From assembly GCF_008868005.1 (NCBI RefSeq), contig NZ_WAAO01000002.1:248001-312000 (forward strand): a stretch of 64,000 nt of DNA, written 5' to 3'. Each line of letters starts with the position of its first letter. The stretch's first letter is position 1. The notes below the pieces were generated by a model. The model did not search any database, was not told where the DNA came from, and was given only the letters and a program-made list of their open reading frames with translations. Below are positions 7,188-19,474 of this stretch, in pieces. This stretch comes from Microbacterium algeriense (GTDB taxonomy: Bacteria; Actinomycetota; Actinomycetes; Actinomycetales; Microbacteriaceae). Made by a program: the position numbers and the translations under genes.

Positions 7188-9410
7188 ATGTCTCGACGTG
7201 CCCCACGCTCTCGAAACACACCGAGGACCGCCCCACTCCTCGTCTGTTTCCTTGCTGTCTCCGCCCTGCTCCTCGGCACGGCGGTCCCCGCCGCCGCTGC
7301 CTCGGCGTCCACCTCCTCGAGCAGTGCCGACCTCGCGCGCGCGTCGGTCCAGCCCGCTTCCGGGGGGATCGTGAAGACCACCCTCGCCGGGTTCAATGCG
7401 GGGAACATCATCAGCGACGCCGTGTTCACCAACAAGAGCACGATGACCGAAGCGCAGATCCAGAGCTTCTTCAACGGCAAGGTGGCGCGCTGCCTGGGCG
7501 GTCGTGACGAGAACAACGAGCCGATCGTGTGCCTCAAGGACTTCCGCATGAACACGGTGTCGCGCCCAGGCGACGCGTACTGCTCCGGCTATTCGGGAGC
7601 GGCGAACGAGTCAGCGGCGCGGATCATCTACCGCGTGGCGCAGGCCTGCAACATCAACCCGCAGGTGCTGATCGTGATGCTCCAGAAGGAGCAGGGTCTC
7701 ATCACCCACACCTGGCCGAGCGCGTGGCGCTACCGCATCGCCCTCGGTCAGGGATGCCCGGACACGGCGCCGTGCGACCCCAATTACATCGGCTTCTTCC
7801 ACCAGATCTACGGCGCAGCGCGTCAGATGCAGATCTACATGGAGGGCCGCTGGTTCCAGTGGTACGCCCCAGGGCGGACCTGGAACATCCTCTACAACCC
7901 GAAGGCCTCGTGCGGCTCGTCGCCGGTGGCCGTCGCCAACAAGGCCACCTCCGCGCTGTACTACTACACGCCCTACCAGCCGAACGCCGCCGCCCTCCGG
8001 GCCGGCTACGGCACCGGCGACGGCTGCTCGGCATACGGCAACCGCAACTTCTACAACTACTTCACGGACTGGTTCGGCAGCACGCAGGGCATCAAGAGGC
8101 CGGACGGTCCCATCGTCAACGTCGGCAAGGACATCTACGCGATCACCAACGGCACCGCGTACCACATCACGGCCGACGTCTGGGGCCAGTACAAGGCCGC
8201 CTTCGGCGACCCGGCGCCGACGACGAACGACCACATCGGGTCGCTCCGGCAGGGCGGGGCGGCGACCCTGTTCCTGCAGGACGCGTCCACCCTCACGGTG
8301 TCGTATCTCAGCGACGGGAAGACGCACCGGTTCCCGACCTGCGACCTCGTCGCGAGCTGGGGATCCAACTGCAACGCGCTCACGAAGTTCGACTCCGACG
8401 ACTTCCGCAGGCCCGGCGCCGGGCCGGAGATGACCGTGCGGGCGAAGATGGCAGGCGATGCGCGTGTCTTCGTGATCGAGGGCAAGGACCTCGTGCCGTA
8501 CGGAACCGCGGCAGCGGCGACGGCGTGGGGACAGAACCCGAGCCTCTATGCGGCGACCATGACGCCGGGCGGGGCCTCCAAGTACCGAGCGATCCCGACG
8601 CGCTTCGTTCCGGGCGAGTTCATCACGATCGCGGGATCGACCAGGGTGTACCTGCCGACGTCCGACGGGGAGCTGCACTACGTGTCCTCCTTCGACTTCG
8701 CCACCCACCTCGGTCTGCCGGTGAAGGTCACGAAGAACGTCGCCGCGACGGCGGTCGCGCAGCATCGGACCACGACGGATCTCAGCCGCTTCGTCTCGTG
8801 CGACGGTCGCGTGTACTTCGCTGCGGGCGGCACGCTCTGGCGCGTGGCTTCCTCGGGCGGGTTCGGAGTCGCGGCGGTCGACGCCCGGACGTGTGCGCTG
8901 CTGCGGATCGGGAACGACACGGCCTCGCCTCTCTTCGTCAACGGCGCCGGCGACAGCGCCATCCACATGGCGACGGGCGGAGTCTTCCGCCACGTCGCCA
9001 ACCCCGCGACGCTGACGGCGCTGAACGGCCCCGGCGCCGTGCGCGTGGTGACCCTGGCGGCGGCTGACATGGCCGCCCAGCCGAAGGGGACGATGCTGCG
9101 CGCCGACATCGGCTTCGTGGTGACGCCGGGCGACGGCCGCGTGTACCTCGCGGATGCGGGACGCCTGATCTACCTCAACTCCTGGCTCCGCGCCGACGAT
9201 CTGGGCCTCCCGAGGCAAGCCGTGGCGATCTCCGACGCGGCGGGCGCGGCGATGCCCAAGGCGGGGACGGTCACCACGGTCGTCCGCTGCAACGGCGTCC
9301 TCTATTCCGCCGCCGCAGGCAAGCTGACGATCATCACGGATCCGCGGGGCGTCGCCATCACCGAACTCTCGCCGGCCAACTGCGCGACGCTGAAGCTGCC
9401 GACGCGCTGA
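7188..9410 (+). CDS. secreted protein with lysozyme-like domain and C-terminal repeat region (hemagglutinin-like)
   Basis: A 740-residue exported protein. A signal peptide (SRRAPRSRNT, then a hydrophobic run ending AVPAAAASA) covers about the first 40 residues. Residues about 60-300 look like a muramidase or lytic-transglycosylase fold: NINPQVLIVMLQKEQGLIT holds a candidate catalytic Glu, and Tyr/Trp-rich motifs and several paired Cys (CLGG, VCLK, YCSG, GCPDTAPCD) follow. Residues about 310-740 hold six or seven loosely related units of 50-70 residues (IYAITNGTAYHI, VFVIEGKDLVPYG, VYLPTSDGELHYV, VYFAAGGTLWRV, VYLADAGRLIYL, VLYSAAAGKLTII), suggestive of a beta-propeller or carbohydrate-binding array. 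Database names for such proteins are often 'hemagglutinin'. The enzyme role is my inference. The GTG at 7152 is in frame, but the ATG at 7188 fits the signal peptide better. Confidence 0.7.
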   Translation: MSRRAPRSRNTPRTAPLLVCFLAVSALLLGTAVPAAAASASTSSSSADLARASVQPASGGIVKTTLAGFNAGNIISDAVFTNKSTMTEAQIQSFFNGKVARCLGGRDENNEPIVCLKDFRMNTVSRPGDAYCSGYSGAANESAARIIYRVAQACNINPQVLIVMLQKEQGLITHTWPSAWRYRIALGQGCPDTAPCDPNYIGFFHQIYGAARQMQIYMEGRWFQWYAPGRTWNILYNPKASCGSSPVAVANKATSALYYYTPYQPNAAALRAGYGTGDGCSAYGNRNFYNYFTDWFGSTQGIKRPDGPIVNVGKDIYAITNGTAYHITADVWGQYKAAFGDPAPTTNDHIGSLRQGGAATLFLQDASTLTVSYLSDGKTHRFPTCDLVASWGSNCNALTKFDSDDFRRPGAGPEMTVRAKMAGDARVFVIEGKDLVPYGTAAAATAWGQNPSLYAATMTPGGASKYRAIPTRFVPGEFITIAGSTRVYLPTSDGELHYVSSFDFATHLGLPVKVTKNVAATAVAQHRTTTDLSRFVSCDGRVYFAAGGTLWRVASSGGFGVAAVDARTCALLRIGNDTASPLFVNGAGDSAIHMATGGVFRHVANPATLTALNGPGAVRVVTLAAADMAAQPKGTMLRADIGFVVTPGDGRVYLADAGRLIYLNSWLRADDLGLPRQAVAISDAAGAAMPKAGTVTTVVRCNGVLYSAAAGKLTIITDPRGVAITELSPANCATLKLPTR

Positions 9411-9419
9411 GAACGGACA

Positions 9420-9449
9420 CAGGAGGACGGGCGAACACCCGTCCTCCTG
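9420..9449 (+). terminator. hairpin after the secreted protein gene
   Basis: A perfect 12-bp stem (9420-9431 with 9438-9449) and 6-base loop, ten bases after the stop codon. It is followed by GAAAGAG rather than a T tract on the plus strand. Confidence 0.75.
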
Positions 9450-9474
9450 AAAGAGTGCGCCCAGGATCACCGAC

Positions 9475-9480
9475 TACGAT
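9475..9480 (+). promoter_or_regulatory. possible -10 box for the first exporter operon
   Basis: TACGAT lies after the hairpin and 58 bases before the chosen GTG start of the permease. It also lies ten bases before an in-frame ATG at 9491, so it bears on the start choice. Confidence 0.25.
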
Positions 9481-9538
9481 GAAGGGCGGTATGCGTGCCT
9501 GCCCGAGGCGCGCGACGAGGAGGCGTGGTGGTAACCAG

Positions 9539-10399
9539 GTGAGCACAGTCGACGCGCGCTTGTATCAATCTCCCGGGCGCGGACGAGGGGTGCTCGACGT
9601 CTTCCGGCGTCGGTACCTCCTGAACCTTCTCGTCCGCAAGGCGACCGCGACTCGCTATCGCAACTCCGTCCTCGGTTGGACCTGGTCCTACGTGAAACCG
9701 GCGGCGCAGTTCGCCGTGTACTACTTCGTGATGGGGATCATCCTCAACATCCATCGCGACGTCGACAACTTCGCGATCTACCTGTTCTCCGGCATCGTGA
9801 TCATCAACCTCTTCAACGAGGGATTCGGCAACGCGACGAACTCGATCGTCGACAACGGAGCGCTGGTGCGGAAGATCTATCTTCCCCGAGAGCTGTTCCC
9901 GGTCGCGGCGATCATCGTCGCGTTCGTCCACTTCCTCCCGCAGGTGGCCGTGCTGCTGGCGATCTGTCTGCTGCTGGGGTGGACTCCGTCTCTGCTGGGC
10001 ATCGCCGCCGTCCTCGCCGGCGTGCTGATCGTGCTCGTCTTCGCGACCGGTCTGGGGCTCTTCTTCGGCGGCATCAACGTGCGCTTCCGCGACGCCCAGA
10101 ACGTCGTCGAGATCATCCGCATGTTCTCGACGTGGACGTCGCCCGTGCTCTACATGTGGACGCTCGTGATCGACAAGATGCCGCCGTGGCTGTTCCACAT
10201 CTACATGAGCAACCCGCTGACGGTCGCTGTCGAGTTCTTCCACTACGGCTTCTGGGCGCCGACCGCCTCGTCGACCCCCGGCCTGCCGCCGCACTTCGGC
10301 GTGTACGCCGTGGTCGCCGGCGTCGTCAGCCTGATCATGCTCGTCATCGGACAGCTCGTCTTCCGCCGTTTCGAGCGCAGCTTCGCACAGGACCTGTGA
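9539..10399 (+). CDS. wzm: polysaccharide ABC exporter, permease subunit (Wzm/TagG family)
   Basis: The membrane half of an ABC-2 type exporter that pushes a lipid-linked polysaccharide out of the cytoplasm. The 286-residue protein has an amphipathic N-terminal region (RRRYLLNLLVRKATATRYRN) and about six membrane segments. The motif YRNSVLGWTWSYVKP is typical of Wzm/TagG permeases. The GTG at 9539 is chosen because GAGGAGG stands upstream (9517-9523, a rather long spacing) and the protein then starts like its relatives. In-frame ATGs at 9479 and 9491 would add an Arg-rich extension. The ATPase gene follows after seven bases. The nearby rml-ugd operon suggests a rhamnose- or glucuronate-containing cargo. 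Confidence 0.85.
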   Translation: MSTVDARLYQSPGRGRGVLDVFRRRYLLNLLVRKATATRYRNSVLGWTWSYVKPAAQFAVYYFVMGIILNIHRDVDNFAIYLFSGIVIINLFNEGFGNATNSIVDNGALVRKIYLPRELFPVAAIIVAFVHFLPQVAVLLAICLLLGWTPSLLGIAAVLAGVLIVLVFATGLGLFFGGINVRFRDAQNVVEIIRMFSTWTSPVLYMWTLVIDKMPPWLFHIYMSNPLTVAVEFFHYGFWAPTASSTPGLPPHFGVYAVVAGVVSLIMLVIGQLVFRRFERSFAQDL

Positions 10400-10406
10400 G
10401 CACAAC

Positions 10407-11159
10407 ATGCAAGATCTGATCGCGGTGCAGACCGCCACCCCTCCCACCATCATCGTCGAGGGCGCATCGAAGTACTTCCTGCGGAGGAACTCGCATTCCT
10501 TCAAGGAGGCGTTCATCGGATGGCTGCAGAAGAAGAAGGTCAGGACGGATCAGTTCCTGGCTCTCGACGACATCAGCTTCCAGGTGGGGGAGGGCGAATC
10601 CGTCGCCATCCTCGGCATGAACGGATCGGGCAAGTCGACGACGCTGAAGCTGGTGTCCGGAGTGCTCGAGCCGGACGGCGGACGGGTGCTCACCCGGGGC
10701 AGGGTGGCCGGTCTCATCGAGGTCGGCGCCGGCTTCCACCCGGATCTGTCCGGCCGCGAGAACGTGTATCTGAACGCCGCGATCCTGGGGATGTCACGCA
10801 AGGAGACCGACGAGAAGTTCGACGACATCGTCGCGTTCTCCGAGATCGGCGACTTCATCGACCAGGAGGTCAAGCACTATTCGTCCGGCATGTTCATGCG
10901 GCTCGCCTTCTCGGTGGCGATCCACGTGAACCTCGACACGCTGCTCGTCGACGAGGTGCTGAGCGTCGGTGACGCCCCGTTCCGTGCGAAGTGCGCGCAG
11001 AAGATCAAGGAGCTCACCGCCCGCGGCGTGACGATGCTCGTGGTCAGCCACGACATGAACATGGTCCAGGAGCTGTGCTCGCGGGGGATCGTCATCTCGA
11101 AGGGGAAGATGATCTTCGACGGACCGATCACCGACGCCGTCGAGCTCCTGCGCTCCTAG
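10407..11159 (+). CDS. wzt: polysaccharide ABC exporter, ATPase subunit (Wzt/TagH family)
   Basis: The nucleotide-binding subunit that powers the permease encoded just upstream. The 250-residue protein has Walker A (GMNGSGKST, about residue 70), the unusual exporter signature KHYSSGMFMRLAF and Walker B with TLLVDEVLSVGD. The H-loop is in VVSHDMNMV. It ends soon after the ATPase core, so it lacks the C-terminal carbohydrate-binding domain found in E. coli O9a-type Wzt; substrate choice must come from elsewhere, as in mycobacterial and TagH-type systems. Its stop TAG lies inside the palindrome CTAG that also supplies the stop of the convergent glycosyltransferase. Confidence 0.88.
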   Translation: MQDLIAVQTATPPTIIVEGASKYFLRRNSHSFKEAFIGWLQKKKVRTDQFLALDDISFQVGEGESVAILGMNGSGKSTTLKLVSGVLEPDGGRVLTRGRVAGLIEVGAGFHPDLSGRENVYLNAAILGMSRKETDEKFDDIVAFSEIGDFIDQEVKHYSSGMFMRLAFSVAIHVNLDTLLVDEVLSVGDAPFRAKCAQKIKELTARGVTMLVVSHDMNMVQELCSRGIVISKGKMIFDGPITDAVELLRS

Positions 11160-12052
11160 CGGCGCCGGCGCAGGCGGCGCTCGACGCGCCGCCAGAACGA
11201 GGAGGCGACGATCTCCTCGCGGATGCCGTTCTCCACGTCGACGAATCGCTGGTCGATGAACTTGGTGAGGTAGAGCACCAGGCCGGTGCCGTTCTCCTCG
11301 ACCCAGCTCCGCAGGGCCTCCTCGCGGATGCTCGCGTCGTACCGGGCGTGGTCGCTGCGGGCGCCGGCCACGCTGTTCGCCGCGCTGCCGGTGGCGCCGC
11401 GACGCTGATGCCAGTAGGCCAGAGGCTGATCGCCGAGGTACTCGAGGGCGCCACGGGAGAGCACCTTCAGGTTGAAGTCCCAGTCGCCGACGACGGGCAG
11501 CTTCTCGTCGTAGAGGCCGATCTCGGCGTGCAGCGAGCGACGGTAGAGGAAGCCGATGGGAACGAACCTGTTGAAAAGGAGGGTGTCGGTGAGCAGGGGG
11601 GCGGTGAGCTGGGACTGGAACTCCTCGCGCTCCTCCACGACGAAGCGGCCCTGCTCCTCGCGCTCCCAGACGATCTCGATGCGAGAGACGACGCCCTGCC
11701 GCTCAGGGTGGGCGTCGAGATACTCGACGGCCTTGGCGAGGAAGTCACGGTGCCAGGAGTCGTCGTCGTCGTGCAGCACGAGGTACTCGCCCGTCGCCGC
11801 CAGGACGCCGGCGTTGGCGGAGACCCAGCGACCGCGGGACTCCGGATGGTCGATGACGCGGACGCGGTCGCGATGCGACGGATCGGGGAGCGCGGCGACA
11901 AGCGCCGCCACCTTCGCCGCGTCGCCCCCGTCGTTGACGATGATCGCCTCCCAGTCGTCGAATGCCTGGGAGGTGATGCTGGAGAGCGCTCGGGTCAGGA
12001 AGTCCGGACGGTTCTTCGTTCGGACGACGATGCTCACGCGCGGGCCGGTCAT
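11156..12052 (-). CDS. family 2 glycosyltransferase
   Basis: A 298-residue GT-A fold transferase. The N-terminus shows VSIVVRTKNRPDFLTRAL, then AIIVNDGGD, and the metal-binding region YLVLHDDDDSWH near residue 95. No signal peptide or membrane helix is evident, so it should act at the cytoplasmic face. The frame is open far upstream, but the ATG at 12052 overlaps the ugd stop by four bases (ATGA), which fixes the start. It is the last gene of the rmlA-rmlB-rmlCD-ugd operon, so a rhamnosyl or glucuronosyl donor is plausible; this is inference from context only. Confidence 0.85.
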   Translation of the reverse strand: MTGPRVSIVVRTKNRPDFLTRALSSITSQAFDDWEAIIVNDGGDAAKVAALVAALPDPSHRDRVRVIDHPESRGRWVSANAGVLAATGEYLVLHDDDDSWHRDFLAKAVEYLDAHPERQGVVSRIEIVWEREEQGRFVVEEREEFQSQLTAPLLTDTLLFNRFVPIGFLYRRSLHAEIGLYDEKLPVVGDWDFNLKVLSRGALEYLGDQPLAYWHQRRGATGSAANSVAGARSDHARYDASIREEALRSWVEENGTGLVLYLTKFIDQRFVDVENGIREEIVASSFWRRVERRLRRRR

Positions 12053-13356
12053 GGGCGCCCCATGCCGAAGTAGGTCCATCCAGCGGCGCGCCAGGCCACG
12101 GGATCCAGGCAGTTGCGCGCATCCACGATGGTCCGAGCGGTGGTGGCTGCAGAGACGGTCGCCGGGTCGAGGTCGCGGAACTCCCGCCACTCGGTCGCCA
12201 CGACGACCACCTCGGCGCCGTCGACGGCAGCGAGGACCGATTCGGCGTAGGACAGGTCGGGAGCGACACGCCGTGCCGTCTCGTTCGCCGCCGGGTCGAA
12301 CGCCTGGACGTCGACGCCGGAAGCGTGCAGACGTCGGGCGACATCCAGAGCGGGCGAATCGCGGGTGTCGTCGGAGTCGGGCTTGAACGCGAGTCCGAGG
12401 ACCGCCACCCGACGGCCCTCCGGGGCGCCGTCGAGGGCCGCCACGACGAGGTCCGCGACACGTTGCCGGCGGCGCAGGTTGATCGCGTCGACCTCGTGCA
12501 GGAACCGCACGGACTCGCCGACACCGAGCTCCTCGGCGCGCGCGGCGAACGCCCGGATGTCCTTCGGCAGGCATCCGCCGCCGAATCCGATGCCCGCGTT
12601 GAGGAACCGGCGACCGATCCGTGCGTCGAAGCCGATGGCGTCGGCGAGCTGGGTGACATCGGCACCGGTGACCTCGGCGATCTCGGCCATCGCGTTGATG
12701 AATGAGATCTTCGTGGCCAGGAAGGCGTTGGCCGAGACCTTCACGAGCTCCGCGGTGGCGTAGTCGGTGACCACGCGGGGTGTGCCGGACTCGATCGCCG
12801 GCCGGTAGATCTCGTCGAGGACGGCGACGTCCGCGGCGGACGCGTCATCGCTCTCGACCCCGTACACGAGACGATCCGGTGCCAGGGTGTCCTGGATCGC
12901 GAAACCCTCGCGGAGGAACTCCGGGTTCCACACCAGCCGTGCGCCGGTGGGGCGGATGGCATCGGCGATGCGCCGGGCGGTGCCGACCGGGACCGTGGAC
13001 TTCCCGACGACGAGATCGCCGGGGGAGAGGACGGCCGTGAGGGAGGCGATCGCGCTGTCGACGTAGCGCAGGTCCGCGCCGTCGCCGTCGGCGCTCTGGG
13101 GGGTGCCCACCGCGATGAAATGCACGGTCGCCTCGGATGCCGCGGCGAAGTCGGTCGAGAACGTCAGCGTGCCGCGATCGCGCGCCTGACCGAGGAGGTC
13201 GTCGAGACCGGGCTCGAAGAACGGCGCCTTCCCCGATGCGAGCATCGCGATCCGGTTCTCGTCGACGTCGATCCCGACCACCTCGTGGCCGAGCGACGCC
13301 ATCGCCGTCGCGTGCACCGCCCCGAGGTATCCGCAGCCGATGACGCTGAGTCTCAT
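12049..13356 (-). CDS. ugd: UDP-glucose 6-dehydrogenase
   Basis: Oxidises UDP-glucose twice with NAD+ to UDP-glucuronate. The 435-residue protein has the NAD-binding motif GCGYLGAVHA at residue 7, the catalytic cysteine block GIGFGGGCLPKDIRAFAA near residue 255, and the C-terminal UDP-binding domain (VAVLGLAFKPDSDDTRDSP). Length and all key residues fit. It overlaps the downstream glycosyltransferase by four bases and lies four bases from rmlCD. Its presence predicts glucuronate, or a sugar made from it such as xylose, in a surface polymer. No UDP-glucuronate decarboxylase is seen nearby. Confidence 0.95.
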   Translation of the reverse strand: MRLSVIGCGYLGAVHATAMASLGHEVVGIDVDENRIAMLASGKAPFFEPGLDDLLGQARDRGTLTFSTDFAAASEATVHFIAVGTPQSADGDGADLRYVDSAIASLTAVLSPGDLVVGKSTVPVGTARRIADAIRPTGARLVWNPEFLREGFAIQDTLAPDRLVYGVESDDASAADVAVLDEIYRPAIESGTPRVVTDYATAELVKVSANAFLATKISFINAMAEIAEVTGADVTQLADAIGFDARIGRRFLNAGIGFGGGCLPKDIRAFAARAEELGVGESVRFLHEVDAINLRRRQRVADLVVAALDGAPEGRRVAVLGLAFKPDSDDTRDSPALDVARRLHASGVDVQAFDPAANETARRVAPDLSYAESVLAAVDGAEVVVVATEWREFRDLDPATVSAATTARTIVDARNCLDPVAWRAAGWTYFGMGRP

Positions 13357-13360
13357 TCCA

Positions 13361-16646
<3,286 letters not shown>

Positions 16647-16742
16647 GCCTCTATGTTGTCACACTGTTCCTGGAACCCCGGGGCGCGAGCGGTAAGCGCT
16701 CTCATGCGGTGCTGCACGCAGGGGATCGACAAGGGTGCGGGC

Positions 16743-16748
16743 TATCCT
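16743..16748 (+). promoter_or_regulatory. -10 box for the DUF6541 operon
   Basis: TATCCT predicts a transcript start near 16755. That gives a 25-base leader with GAGAGG before the ATG at 16780. An in-frame TTG at 16756 would be a leaderless alternative start. Confidence 0.4.
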
Positions 16749-16779
16749 GATTCGGTTGTCCGCGAGAGGTCTGGAACTA

Positions 16780-18717
16780 ATGGGAATGCTCGAACTGCTG
16801 TGGCCCGCCGTCGTCCTGGTCGCGGTGTACGCGCTTCTCGGCGGGTCGCTGGCGTGGGTGATCGGGCTGCGCGGGCTGTGGGCGGTCGCCGCGGCCCCGG
16901 CCTTCGCGACGACGGTGATCGGCGGCGCGAGCGTGGTCGCCGGCTGGCTCGGCCTCGGCTGGTCGATCCTGCCGAGTCTCATCCTGACCGTCGTGATCGG
17001 CGTCGGGGTCGTGCTCGTGCGCCGCAGGACGGCATCGCCCGTCGCGTCGCCCAGATCCTTCTCGCCGTGGTGGACCGTGCTCGCCGTCGGCCTGGCCGCG
17101 GTCGTGATCGGCTGGCAGACGCTGTCGGTCATCGGCGGTCCGACGGCCATCTCGCAGACCTTCGACAACGTGTTCCACCTCAATGCGATCCGCTACATCC
17201 TCGACACCGGGGCCGCCTCGCCGCTCGAGCTCGGACAGATGACCAGCCCCAACGGGGGAGTGCCGTTCTACCCCTCCGTGTGGCACGCGACGGCCGCCAT
17301 CGTCGCCCAGCTCAGCGGCGCGAGCATCGCCACCGTGGTCAACGCCCAGACCCTGGTGATCGCGGCCGTCATCTGGCCGTCGGGCGCTGTGCTGCTTTCC
17401 CGGGTGCTCGGCGGCGCCACAGCGGCCGTCACGGTGAGCGCCGCGATCGTCAGCGCGTCGGTGCCCATGTTCCCGCTGCTCCCCATGGACTACGGCGTCC
17501 TCTACCCCTTCCAGCTCGCACTCGCCACAGCTCCGGTCGCGCTCGCCGCCACCGCCTCGATGCTCGGCATCGGATCGTCCTCCGGGCAGCGCGCGCCGGG
17601 ATGGTGGGCCTTCATCGTGCTCGGCGCGATCCCGGGCGTGGCCCTGGCCCATCCGGGCGGCTTCGTCGCGTGGCTCGCCCTCTCCGTCCCGATGGTCGCG
17701 GTCTTCGCCGTCCGCTTCTGGCGCGGTCACGCCCGCGCGGGAGCACGCATCGGTCTGATCGTCGGCGTGCTCGCCTACCTCGGACTCGGACTCCTGCTCC
17801 TCAAGATCCTGCGCCCGCCGCTGCCGACCCGACTCTGGCCGACCGCGCTCAGTCCCGCCCAGGCGGCCGTCGAGGTCGCCCAGGTGTCGATGTTCTACGG
17901 CACGGTGTCGATCGGGGTCGCCGTCGCGATCCTCCTCGGTCTCGTCTGGGCCGTTCGCGAGCGCACCGGCCCCGTCGCGGTCGCCGTGCTGTCCTGGGTG
18001 GTCGGTGCCGGTCTCTTCATCGTCGTCATCGCCTCGCCGTTCCCCACGCTCCGCGATGCGCTCACCGGGAGCTGGTACAACAACTGGCCGCGGCTCGCGG
18101 CGGTGTTCGGCGTGGCGCTCGTCCCGCTGGCGGCTTTCGGCCTGGCCCGCACGGTCCAGGCCGTCGCGCGACGCTGGCGTACCGCTCGCCCCGAGGACCT
18201 GCGGGCTCGGACGATCACGGGTGTGGCGCTGGCGGTCGTCGGTTTCGTCCTGTTCCCGCTCCCTGCCATGCCGCACGCGGTCGAGCAGGCGCACCGGCAG
18301 TTCGCACTGACCGACGATTCGGCTCTGGTGAGCGCGGACGAGATGGCCCTGCTCGAGCGCATTCCCGAGCACGTGCCCGCGGGGGAGACGATCGCAGGCA
18401 ACCCGTACACCGGCACCGCCCTGGCCTATGCGATCGGCGGACGGCCCGTCCTGATGCCGCACATCCTGGTCGACGTCTCCGAGGACGCGCAGACGGTCAA
18501 CGACCATCTCGCCGATGCCGCGACGCAGCCGTCGGTCTGCGACGCGCTGCGCGCCACCGGGGTCGGCTTCGTGCTGGACTTCGGCGAGCGCGAGGTGCAC
18601 AACGGCTCGCACCCCCTCCCCGGCCTCGACGAGCTCGCGGATTCCGGGGTGGTGCGCCTGGTGGACAGCCAGGGCGATGCCAGACTGTACGAAGTGACCG
18701 CGTGCGGTCTGGGCTGA
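16780..18717 (+). CDS. DUF6541-type multi-pass membrane protein
   Basis: A 645-residue integral membrane protein with about a dozen hydrophobic segments and a soluble C-terminal tail of about 140 residues. The layout resembles GT-C glycosyltransferases and matches the DUF6541 proteins found in actinobacterial polysaccharide loci. A motif QTFDNVFHLNAIRYI near residue 130 carries an acidic residue and a His in an outside loop where GT-C enzymes bind lipid-sugar donors. GAGAGG upstream supports the ATG at 16780. It is followed by a DPM1-like transferase and DUF2304, a trio that could make and then use a lipid-phosphate sugar on the outer membrane face. The function is inferred, not known. Confidence 0.75.
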   Translation: MGMLELLWPAVVLVAVYALLGGSLAWVIGLRGLWAVAAAPAFATTVIGGASVVAGWLGLGWSILPSLILTVVIGVGVVLVRRRTASPVASPRSFSPWWTVLAVGLAAVVIGWQTLSVIGGPTAISQTFDNVFHLNAIRYILDTGAASPLELGQMTSPNGGVPFYPSVWHATAAIVAQLSGASIATVVNAQTLVIAAVIWPSGAVLLSRVLGGATAAVTVSAAIVSASVPMFPLLPMDYGVLYPFQLALATAPVALAATASMLGIGSSSGQRAPGWWAFIVLGAIPGVALAHPGGFVAWLALSVPMVAVFAVRFWRGHARAGARIGLIVGVLAYLGLGLLLLKILRPPLPTRLWPTALSPAQAAVEVAQVSMFYGTVSIGVAVAILLGLVWAVRERTGPVAVAVLSWVVGAGLFIVVIASPFPTLRDALTGSWYNNWPRLAAVFGVALVPLAAFGLARTVQAVARRWRTARPEDLRARTITGVALAVVGFVLFPLPAMPHAVEQAHRQFALTDDSALVSADEMALLERIPEHVPAGETIAGNPYTGTALAYAIGGRPVLMPHILVDVSEDAQTVNDHLADAATQPSVCDALRATGVGFVLDFGEREVHNGSHPLPGLDELADSGVVRLVDSQGDARLYEVTACGLG

Positions 18718-18733
18718 ACTCGGAGATCCTGAC

Positions 18734-19474
18734 ATGACCGACAACACGCGTGCGAACCGCGTTCTCGTCCTCGTGCCCGCGTGGAACGAGGAACGCAACG
18801 TCGGAACCACCGTGCGGGAGATCCGTGCCGCGTCGTCGCGCTATGACGTCGTCGTGATCGACGACGGATCGACGGACGCGACGGCCGCGGTGGCGAGGGA
18901 CGCCGGCGCCGCCGTGCTCTCCCTGCCCTTCAACCTCGGCGTGGGCGGCGCGATGCGCACCGGATTCACCTACGCCGCCAGGGAAGGCTACGGAGCCGCC
19001 ATCCAGGTCGACGCCGACGGGCAGCACGACCCCGTCGACATCGAGCGGGTGCTCGCCGGCCTCGACCGGGCCGACATCTCGATCGGAGCGCGGTTCTCCG
19101 ATGTCGGCGACTATTCGGTGCGCGGCCCGCGCCGGTGGGCCATGGTGTTCCTCGCCTCCGTGGTCTCGCGCATCGCGAAGACCCGCCTCACCGACGTGAC
19201 GAGCGGATTCCGTGCGGCCAACGCCCGAGCGATCGACCAGTATGTGCGCTACTACCCGGCCGAGTACCTGGGAGACACGCTGGACTCGCTCGTCGCCGCC
19301 CTCCACGCGGGACTCACCGTCACCCAGGTCGGGGTCGCGATGCGTCCTCGCGTCCACGGGAACCCCAGCCAGGGGCCTCTCGGCTCCACGGTCTACCTGC
19401 TCAGGTCCGTGTTCGCGCTGATGCTCGCCGCGATGCGACGGACGGGATCGCGAGCAGGGGAGCCCCGCGCATGA
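18734..19474 (+). CDS. DPM1-like family 2 glycosyltransferase
   Basis: A 246-residue GT2 enzyme like polyprenyl-phosphate mannosyl- or glucosyltransferases. Visible motifs are VLVPAWNEERNVGTTV, VVVIDDGSTDAT, the metal site AIQVDADGQHDP near residue 95, and DVTSGFRAANARAI, typical of DPM1 relatives. No C-terminal membrane pair is present, so it is the short type. A GGAGA lies seven bases before the ATG. It overlaps the DUF2304 gene by four bases. It probably makes polyprenyl-phosphate-hexose for the DUF6541 protein or another GT-C enzyme here. Confidence 0.85.
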   Translation: MTDNTRANRVLVLVPAWNEERNVGTTVREIRAASSRYDVVVIDDGSTDATAAVARDAGAAVLSLPFNLGVGGAMRTGFTYAAREGYGAAIQVDADGQHDPVDIERVLAGLDRADISIGARFSDVGDYSVRGPRRWAMVFLASVVSRIAKTRLTDVTSGFRAANARAIDQYVRYYPAEYLGDTLDSLVAALHAGLTVTQVGVAMRPRVHGNPSQGPLGSTVYLLRSVFALMLAAMRRTGSRAGEPRA

